Assembly: GCA_038227745.1 (NCBI GenBank)
Contig: JBBRPS010000084.1
Location: 1 to 18,733 of the forward strand
Reading direction: 5' to 3'
From: DASPXY01 sp038227745
GTDB lineage: Bacteria > Planctomycetota > Planctomycetia > Gemmatales > Gemmataceae
DNA length: 18,733 nt
The notes below the pieces were generated by a model that was not told where the DNA came from, did not search any database, and saw nothing but the letters and a program-made list of their open reading frames with translations. How positions within the stretch are numbered: the first letter of the stretch is position 1; each line of letters opens with the position of its first letter. Both the position numbers and the translations under genes were made by a program. Positions 14,406 to 18,733 of this stretch are shown here, piece after piece.

Positions 14406-14738
14406 ATGGACATCGACCAGAAGGTCTGTTACTGCTTCCACATCACGCGCCGCAAGCTGCTGAACTTCGCACGCCTGTACCGGCCGAAGGTCGCCAGCCA
14501 GCTCTCGGAGTGCGGCGGCGCCGGCACCGGTTGCGGCTGGTGCATCCCGTTCGTCAAGCAGATCTTCGAGCAGACGGTGCGCGGCGGCGAGACGGATCTG
14601 GAGGAACTGACGCCGGAGGAGTACGAGCGCCGCCGCGCCGAGTACATCCGCGCCGGCAAGGGCAAGCCGCCGCCCGGTGCCACGCCGCTGCCGCCCGAGG
14701 AAGGTTCCGCCGTTGCTGGCGGGCCGGGCGGGACATAA
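14406..14738 (+). CDS. BFD-like [2Fe-2S] protein
   Basis: The 110-residue protein has a BFD-like [2Fe-2S]-binding domain (bacterioferritin-associated ferredoxin, also found in NirB and other oxidoreductases). The ligands appear to be C8 and C10 (VCYCF) and C43 and C46 (GCGWC), the C-x-C ... C-x-x-C arrangement of the family; C36 is an additional cysteine nearby. The domain ends near 60. The rest is a charged helix (EELTPEEYERRRAEYIRA) and a proline/glycine-rich tail. BFD-like proteins pass electrons or release iron from bacterioferritin; no bacterioferritin gene is here. The location next to a PCD-like protein and upstream of a copper-linked operon suggests a redox role but does not define it. 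Confidence 0.82.
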   Translation: MDIDQKVCYCFHITRRKLLNFARLYRPKVASQLSECGGAGTGCGWCIPFVKQIFEQTVRGGETDLEELTPEEYERRRAEYIRAGKGKPPPGATPLPPEEGSAVAGGPGGT

Positions 14739-14759
14739 GCTGTCCAGCGAACGACACCC

Positions 14760-14820
14760 GTTTAGCCGCGGTTCGCAGAACCGCGCTCGCCGAGCGCGGT
14801 TCTGCGAACCGCGGCTAAAC
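14760..14820. repeat. 61-bp perfect palindrome with one-base centre
   Basis: The arms 14760-14789 and 14791-14820 are perfectly complementary over 30 bp with a single central base. The outer 26 bases, beginning GTTTAGCCGCGG, are the same as in the 50-bp palindrome at 9788. Here the centre is extended by a GCTCGCCGAGC segment. It sits 20 bases upstream of the SBP56-like start codon, so it may separate that operon from the BFD-like gene. Confidence 0.85.
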
Positions 14821-14840
14821 CTCGGGACGAGGGCTATCCC

Positions 14841-16073
14841 ATGTCCGCACGACTCCAGCGTTCCCTCGCCGCGGCCTGCCTCGCGGCGCTCGCCCTCGGG
14901 CTGATCGGCCTGCTCATCTGCCCCCCGGTCGGGGCGGAAACCTGCCTCTCGCCCTTCGTCAAGCGCCTCGACCGTCCCGAGAAATACCTCTACGTCTACT
15001 GCGTGGACGCCGACGCGAAGGACAACGACTTCCTCATCGTCATCGACGTGGACCGCAACTCGAAGGGCTTCGGCAAGGTCATCCACAAGCTCGACCTCGG
15101 CTCGAAGGGCAACGAGACGCACCACTTCGGCTTCACCGACGACCGCACGCGCATCTGGGGCCTCACCCTGTTCTCCAACCGCGTTTTCCTCATCGACGTC
15201 GCCACCGACCCCGCCCGGCCGCGCCTGGAGAAGGTGATTGAAAACTTCGGCGCCAAGGCGGGGCTCGCCAGCCCGCACAGCGCCTACGCTCTGCCCGGCC
15301 GCATGCTCATCAGCTTCCTCAGCGGCAAGGACGGCGGCCTACCTGCGGGCATGGCCGAGTTCACCAACGACGGCAAGTTCATTCGCAAGTGGACCTTCCC
15401 CAAGGAGGCGCCCTACGGCTACGACGTGGCCATCAAGCCGAACCTCAACCGCATGGTGACGTCCGGCTTCACCTATTACGACAACTACAAGAAGCCGATG
15501 GCGCAGATGGACTTCAAGAAGTTCGGCAACGACCTCCTCGTCTGGGACTTCCGCCAGCGCAAGGTGCTCGCGAAACTCAGGACGGGCGCCGCGCCACTGG
15601 AGTGCCGCTGGTCGCTCAAGGAGGGGGCCAACCACGGCTTCACCAACTGCGCGCTCGACAACTCGCTCTGGGTCTGGGAGGGCAAGGCCGACGGCAGTTA
15701 CAGCGCCCGCAAGCTGTGCGACACGGGCAAGCTGCCGGCCGACCTGCGCCAGTCGCCCGACGACCGCTTCCTCTACGTGAGCTGCTTCGCCTCGGACGAG
15801 ATCCAGCAATGGGACGTGAGCGATCTGCAAAAGCCGCGGTTGCACAGCACGCTCAAGCTGGCGATCCAGCCGAACATGATGCACGTGACCGGTGACGGCA
15901 AGCGCATGTACATCACCAACTCGCTCCTGAGCACTCTGGACCGCCCCGGCGAGTTCTGGGTGAAGCTGGCGCACGTCGGCCCCGACGGCATGAAGCTCGT
16001 CCCCGACTTCCACGTTGACCTCAACAAGTTCAAGACCGGCCCGGCCCGCGGCCACGACATGCTGCTCAACTGA
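14841..16073 (+). CDS. mtoX: SBP56-family protein (methanethiol oxidase-like), secreted
   Basis: The 410-residue protein matches the SBP56/selenium-binding protein family. Landmarks are REKLLYV-like RPEKYLYVYC, HHFGFTDDRTRIWGL, SNRVFLIDVATDPARPRL, SPHSAYALPGRMLIS, SPDDRFLYVSC, GKRMYITNSLLSTLD and the C-terminal GPARGHDMLLN. A signal peptide (hydrophobic core about 10-30, cleavage near VGA) predicts a periplasmic protein, as for the Hyphomicrobium copper-dependent methanethiol oxidase MtoX. That enzyme converts methanethiol with oxygen to formaldehyde, hydrogen sulfide and hydrogen peroxide. The next gene, 12 bases after the stop, encodes a SCO1/SenC copper chaperone, the partner seen in mtoX operons. 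No mauG was found. It is shorter than typical SBP56 (about 440-470). Oxidase function is inferred from homology and context. Confidence 0.8.
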   Translation: MSARLQRSLAAACLAALALGLIGLLICPPVGAETCLSPFVKRLDRPEKYLYVYCVDADAKDNDFLIVIDVDRNSKGFGKVIHKLDLGSKGNETHHFGFTDDRTRIWGLTLFSNRVFLIDVATDPARPRLEKVIENFGAKAGLASPHSAYALPGRMLISFLSGKDGGLPAGMAEFTNDGKFIRKWTFPKEAPYGYDVAIKPNLNRMVTSGFTYYDNYKKPMAQMDFKKFGNDLLVWDFRQRKVLAKLRTGAAPLECRWSLKEGANHGFTNCALDNSLWVWEGKADGSYSARKLCDTGKLPADLRQSPDDRFLYVSCFASDEIQQWDVSDLQKPRLHSTLKLAIQPNMMHVTGDGKRMYITNSLLSTLDRPGEFWVKLAHVGPDGMKLVPDFHVDLNKFKTGPARGHDMLLN

Positions 16074-16085
16074 CGAGAGGCCCTC

Positions 16086-16709
16086 ATGTCCGCGCTCGCA
16101 CTCCTCGCGCTCCTCTGCACACAAGCCCGAAGCGCAAGCGAGGGACATCCCTCGCTTGCGCTTCGGGCTTGTGTCGGTGAGTCCGCGCCGCCGTCGCGCC
16201 TCGCCGTCATCCAGAAGGCGCCGGGCTTCGCGCTCACCGACCAGTCCGGCAAGGCCGTGGGCAGCGCGAGCCTCAAGGGCAAGGTGCTGCTGGTCAGCTT
16301 TGTCTTCACGACCTGCAACGGCTCCTGTCCGGCGACGACGCACCGCATGGGCCTGGTGCAGCGCGAGCTGAAGGCGCACGGCCTGCTCGCCGGCGACCGC
16401 GTGCGGTTGCTGTCGATCACGCTCGACCCGAAGCGCGACACGGCAGAGGTGCTGCGGCACTACATGCGCCTGTACGATGCCGATCCGGCGAGCTGGAGTT
16501 TTCTGACGGGGCCGCCCGCGGAAGTGGCGAAGGTGATCGCCGCGTGGGGCATGTGGGCGAAGCCAACGGCGAACGGACAGCTCGACCACCCGTCGCGCGT
16601 GTTCCTGGTGGACCGGCGCGGCGACGTCCGCGAGATCTACAACCTGGAGTTCCTGCGGCCGGCGTGGGTGGCGGAGGACGTGCGGCTGCTGCTGTCGGAG
16701 AAGGAGTAA
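16086..16709 (+). CDS. SCO1/SenC copper chaperone with palindromic insertion
   Basis: The 207-residue protein belongs to the SCO1/SenC family, thioredoxin-fold proteins that bind copper and deliver it to cuproenzymes. The copper ligands are C77 and C81 in FTTCNGSCPATT and H168 in LDHPSRVFLVD; the supporting strand LLSITLDPKRDT is also typical. Residues 1-11 form a short hydrophobic segment, probably what is left of a signal peptide. Residues 12-31 are encoded by a 56-bp palindrome, in frame and without stops, so the leader looks interrupted. The start follows GAGAGG and lies 12 bases after the SBP56-like gene, which it probably supplies with copper. Export may be affected by the insertion. 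The SCO assignment is strong; loss or retention of export is unresolved. Confidence 0.88.
   Translation: MSALALLALLCTQARSASEGHPSLALRACVGESAPPSRLAVIQKAPGFALTDQSGKAVGSASLKGKVLLVSFVFTTCNGSCPATTHRMGLVQRELKAHGLLAGDRVRLLSITLDPKRDTAEVLRHYMRLYDADPASWSFLTGPPAEVAKVIAAWGMWAKPTANGQLDHPSRVFLVDRRGDVREIYNLEFLRPAWVAEDVRLLLSEKE
16119..16174. repeat. 56-bp palindrome inside the SCO gene
   Basis: The arms 16119-16145 and 16148-16174 are perfectly complementary over 27 bp with a two-base centre. The left arm includes AAGCCCGAAGCGCAAGCG. It lies wholly in the SCO reading frame and encodes residues 12-31. It is not the same sequence as the palindromes at 9287, 9788, 13909 or 14760, so it belongs to a separate family. 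Confidence 0.88.
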
Positions 16710-16758
16710 GCACATTTTCAGGGCGGCGGATCCCGCTGTTCGGCACCTGCCGGGTTGG
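16710..16758. other. Convergent junction between SCO gene and TA module
   Basis: This 49-bp spacer separates the + strand SCO gene from the minus-strand antitoxin gene, which end toward each other. No strong hairpin with a T run was seen, so the terminator for either side is unidentified. Gene orientation and, soon after, base composition change here. Confidence 0.35.
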
Positions 16759-17010
16759 TCAGCCAAACAGGCGGCGCATTTCCTCGCTGGATACCCCGCC
16801 CTCCGCGCGCACACGTGCGCGCGAGCGCTCGATCAACTCGATAAACTGGCGATTGGTGCTGAGGGCCACCGTTTCCAGATCCGCGTTCTCGATCGGCACG
16901 AGGACGGCCACAGGCTTTCCCTGGTCCGTGACGACCACGGGGCCGTTCCCGATCTCCTCCGTATACGCGGCGAGAGTTGCCGTAGCCTTCTCTTTTTCGA
17001 CGACCTTCAT
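16759..17010 (-). CDS. Phd/YefM-family antitoxin
   Basis: The 83-residue protein resembles Phd/YefM antitoxins: an N-terminal DNA-binding/dimerisation domain with TLAAYTEEIGNGPVVVTDQG and KPVAVLVPIEN, and a charged helical C-terminus (RQFIELIERSRARVRAEG) that would bind and block the toxin. Its start overlaps the stop of the upstream toxin gene by 4 bp (ATGA), so the two are translationally coupled. The toxin gene comes first, the reverse of the usual antitoxin-first order. A type II toxin-antitoxin role and self-repression of the operon are known for the family and inferred here. Confidence 0.85.
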   Translation of the reverse strand: MKVVEKEKATATLAAYTEEIGNGPVVVTDQGKPVAVLVPIENADLETVALSTNRQFIELIERSRARVRAEGGVSSEEMRRLFG

Positions 17011-17306
17011 AACTCAACCTCCTGACCACCGATCAGAACACGGTTGTGATCCTTGATGTCGATCGCCAGAATTGTCACGACGTTCTCCGGTTTTTCCTCG
17101 ATACCGTAGTAGACGCGAAGATCGCCGATGCGAAGTTCCCAAGGCGCGATGGGATTGGGACGCATTGGTTTGCGGTTTCGTGTCTCCACAGCCGGTTGCT
17201 GTGCGAGTTGCTCGTCAACGCTGTCGAAGATGGTGGCCCGCTGAAGAGCAGTCAGGACTCGCAGGTGCTCCTCGGCCGCCGGTGAGTATGCGATTCGGTA
17301 AACCAC
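17007..17306 (-). CDS. RelE/ParE-superfamily toxin
   Basis: The 99-residue protein fits the RelE/ParE toxin superfamily: VVYRIAYSPAAEEHLRVL at the N-terminus, a second helix (LQRATIFDSVDEQLA), then RPNPIAPWELRIGDLRVYY, the typical strand block of RelE-like ribonucleases, and the closing VTILAIDIKDHNRVLI. The open frame runs 52 codons further upstream, but I place the start at the GTG at 17306 because a GGGAGG lies 11 bases before it, the family fold begins there and the extension looks non-coding. Mode of action (mRNA cleavage versus gyrase) is not readable. It is paired with the Phd/YefM gene and comes first in the operon. Confidence 0.82.
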   Translation of the reverse strand: MVYRIAYSPAAEEHLRVLTALQRATIFDSVDEQLAQQPAVETRNRKPMRPNPIAPWELRIGDLRVYYGIEEKPENVVTILAIDIKDHNRVLIGGQEVEL

Positions 17307-17437
17307 CTCAGCCGCAACCTCCCTGGCACACCGCGTGACCCCCTCTGGTGACGAACGACATAGCTCTGCGGCGGGCCACTGGACTGGGCGTGTCCGAGTA
17401 ACCTCAGATGGCCCGTCCGCAGCAGCATCTGGTTCGG
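17307..17437. other. Short spacer upstream of the toxin gene
   Basis: This 131-bp spacer should hold the promoter and operator of the toxin-antitoxin pair if it has its own. The toxin ribosome-binding site GGGAGG (minus strand) is at 17318-17323. No clear -35/-10 pair or palindromic operator was found. Confidence 0.3.
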
Positions 17438-17806
17438 TCAAGTTCTTTCTGGTTCTTCCCATTCTGCAAGTAGATAGGACGTTAGGGCGTCATCAAGTAT
17501 TTCTTGAGAATTCACCTGGTACTTGGCTTCAAGAAAAGTTTTCAATTCCCCGTCGAACTCCCCAATCGCTTCGTCGGTAGGGTCTTCGCCGTCCATCTGC
17601 GATTCATTAAAATTCAGCTGCAACTGCATTGAAACCGTTAACTCATCTTCTTCATTTTCCGATTCTTCGACAATCTCAATCTTGATTACTTGATACTCTG
17701 TTTCAAGGTACTCCCGCAATTCCACCAGCAATTCTGGCGGGGTGCGCGAGTAGCCAAGACGCAACCAAACAGCAAGTACATAGTCGTAGGATTTTGCCAC
17801 TGGCAC
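17438..17806 (-). CDS. Acidic hypothetical protein
   Basis: I do not recognise this 122-residue protein. It is strongly acidic, with a strand/helix pattern: a first helix LAVWLRLGYSR and PPELLVELREYLETEYQV, then IKIEIVEESENEEDELTVSM, a strand LQLNFNES, and a C-terminal helix. There is no signal peptide, metal motif or membrane segment. The start is a GTG with only a weak ribosome-binding site; a second GTG lies two codons in. Its DNA is clearly AT-richer than the left part of the window, which suggests a foreign origin. It lies between the toxin and a metallo-beta-lactamase-fold gene on the same strand, 42 bases after the latter. Coding status is likely but not proven. Confidence 0.55.
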   Translation of the reverse strand: MPVAKSYDYVLAVWLRLGYSRTPPELLVELREYLETEYQVIKIEIVEESENEEDELTVSMQLQLNFNESQMDGEDPTDEAIGEFDGELKTFLEAKYQVNSQEILDDALTSYLLAEWEEPERT

Positions 17807-17848
17807 TTCATCGCCGCCGAACTGTTATTCAAAATGTCTTTTCCACTG

Positions 17849-18442
17849 CTACCTTACTCCCAACGGGAGTTCAAAAAGGTCCGGCCAACTGACCGTCACC
17901 CTTACGTCGTTGAGGTGGGCACTGACGATGGAGTGGACTTGGTAGCCAGTTCGGTCTTGGAACTCACGGAGGCGCCGCATACTCCTCCGCCTAGTCGCCA
18001 ACGGCACTTCGTTCGTAACGGACTCCAGCATCCCCAACTCGATGTCCCCTGTCATGGCTACCCCGCGGAAAACTATTACAACGTCGGCCAGCGAATGCTT
18101 CGGAGCCTCCACGAGCCAAACCAATTCACTTCCGATCTGGAGTTTGCGGTCGCCGCGGACGGACGCTGGGTGGACGAATTTGGCCCTCGGGAAAGCCCCG
18201 GCCAAGTCGCCCCAGACGTTCCGGTCAAGGTGGTCCCAATGATCGTGCGAGGTTGTGGCGTAGCGAAGGGTCGTCCCCGTGTTGGCGAGGGCCAGCCGAA
18301 CGTCCTCAACGGTTAGTCCCTCCGGAACCTCCAACAGCATCGCCTTGCCCTCATCCATGAGTAGCCAGCTGCCGACGTCGCCGGGCGCGTGGTCGGGGAA
18401 CATGCCGATCAGATGCCAACCTTCAAAGTGTGGCAGTTTCAC
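17849..18442 (-). CDS. Metallo-beta-lactamase-fold hydrolase-like protein
   Basis: The 197-residue protein shows the metal signature HDHWDH (66-71) of the metallo-beta-lactamase fold, a later H116 (APKHSLAD), the bridging D133 in AMTGDIELG, and H176 in IVSAHLNDVR. All the main ligands are therefore present. The opening strand MKLPHFEGWHLIGMFPDHAP and GSWLLMDEGKAMLLE fit the start of this fold. At under 200 residues it is a short member. Substrate is unknown; the superfamily covers thioesterases, lactonases, nucleases and others. The start is a GTG with AGGA eight bases upstream. The region before it carries a repeated 17-bp motif and a possible promoter. Confidence 0.78.
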   Translation of the reverse strand: MKLPHFEGWHLIGMFPDHAPGDVGSWLLMDEGKAMLLEVPEGLTVEDVRLALANTGTTLRYATTSHDHWDHLDRNVWGDLAGAFPRAKFVHPASVRGDRKLQIGSELVWLVEAPKHSLADVVIVFRGVAMTGDIELGMLESVTNEVPLATRRRSMRRLREFQDRTGYQVHSIVSAHLNDVRVTVSWPDLFELPLGVR

Positions 18443-18528
18443 AGGAGCGTTCCTGGCAATCTTAATGGTAGTGAAGTACCTTCAAACCGCGCTTTCTGAG
18501 ACCGAACATAGTTATTGACCACAAGCGC

Positions 18529-18678
18529 CGGTCGCATAACTCGGCCCTGTTTCTGTCTAACACCCCGCATGCTCTCAGCCCCGCAGGCACCTGTCAAGCC
18601 TTTTTCTGTATAACTCGGCGATTTTTCTCACCCCCGAGAATCTTTCTGTATAACTCGGCCGTCTTTCTGTATAACTCC
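18529..18678 (-). repeat. Cluster of GCCGAGTTATACAGAAA repeats
   Basis: On the minus strand, GCCGAGTTATACAGAAA occurs exactly at 18603-18619 and 18643-18659 and near-exactly at 18664-18678 (GGAGTTATACAGAAA). Variants lie at 18550-18564 (GTTAGACAGAAA) and 18529-18545 (GCCGAGTTATGCGACC). The starts of neighbouring copies are 21 bp apart in two cases and 40 bp in one. The regular spacing, about two helical turns, suggests binding sites on one face of the DNA. They could be regulator operators, replication-type iterons, or recombinase sites. Each full copy contains TTATACAGA, one base off the DnaA-box consensus TTATNCACA. Confidence 0.75.
18569..18597 (-). promoter_or_regulatory. Candidate promoter for the minus-strand gene
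   Basis: A perfect -35 box TTGACA (18592-18597, minus strand) is followed after 17 bases by GAGCAT, which matches the -10 consensus at the second, fifth and sixth bases. Repeat copies lie on both sides: three upstream and one near the expected transcription start. It would direct transcription toward the metallo-beta-lactamase-fold gene, with a leader of about 120 bases. Confidence 0.4.
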
Positions 18679-18733
18679 ATAATTCCCCCCCAACTCACCC
18701 CAGAGCCTTGCTGTCATGGACACGCGATCACTC

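Larger units (their letters stand above)
18443..18733. other. Non-coding right end with motif cluster and possible promoter
   Basis: No gene is supported in this final 291-bp region. It contains five copies of a short motif (see repeat entry), a minus-strand TTGACA box, and low-complexity runs of C near 18685-18690. It presumably includes the control region of the minus-strand metallo-beta-lactamase-fold gene. The last bases reach the window edge, so anything beyond is unseen. Confidence 0.45.

Noticed and set aside
18529..18678. Replication origin or integron cassette array
   Set aside because: The DnaA-box resemblance has one mismatch in every copy, only one variant fits the attC core consensus, and no replication, integrase or partner gene is visible. 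It is kept only as a repeat cluster.
18529..18678. CRISPR array
   Set aside because: The repeats are about 17 bp and the gaps between them are too short and uneven for spacers; no cas gene is present.

Overview
The window looks like chromosomal DNA from a planctomycete, probably Gemmata-like. The evidence is very high GC over the first ~16.7 kb, a large secreted protein with an N-terminal LEELEERSLLA-type tag followed by delta-60 repeats, PQQ-like propeller and secreted copper proteins, and several families of perfect intergenic palindromes. The assignment is inferred from gene content; no rRNA or other phylogenetic marker is present.

Positions ~107-10930 hold a long co-directional run on the + strand, with many junctions overlapping or a few bases apart. 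In order: a nucleotidyltransferase-fold protein; an ANL-type adenylating enzyme; a small lipoprotein; an aldehyde-dehydrogenase-fold reductase whose usual general-base Glu motif is replaced by GPG, as in acyl-CoA-reducing members; two unrecognised proteins, the second TPR-like; an iron-type alcohol dehydrogenase; a secreted PQQ-like beta-propeller; a HemN-like radical SAM protein; a stand-alone GcvH-like (lipoyl-carrier) protein; and a two-cluster ferredoxin with a novel N-terminal region. The ligase, reductase and alcohol dehydrogenase could together convert a carboxylic acid to an aldehyde and then an alcohol. The radical SAM, H-protein-like and ferredoxin genes look like a redox or cofactor module beside them. 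No partner of the glycine cleavage system is present, so the H-like protein probably does another job. This is the best candidate here for an undescribed system.

Positions 11214-13856 encode one large secreted protein with seven delta-60 repeats, five VCBS/FG-GAP-like repeats and a C-terminal HExxHxxGxxD metallopeptidase-like motif. Positions 14018-14738 encode a pterin-4a-carbinolamine dehydratase-like protein and a BFD-like [2Fe-2S] protein. Positions 14841-16709 hold a two-gene operon of a secreted SBP56/methanethiol-oxidase homologue and a SCO1/SenC copper chaperone. A 56-bp palindromic repeat lies inside the chaperone's reading frame.

From ~16.7 kb to the end the character changes: genes are on the minus strand, GC falls, and the content is accessory. 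It comprises a RelE/ParE-type toxin upstream of a Phd/YefM antitoxin, an acidic unknown protein, a small metallo-beta-lactamase-fold protein, and a cluster of five copies (three near-identical) of a ~17-bp motif, partly with 21-bp spacing, around a possible promoter. No tRNA, rRNA, CRISPR array or transposase gene was seen.
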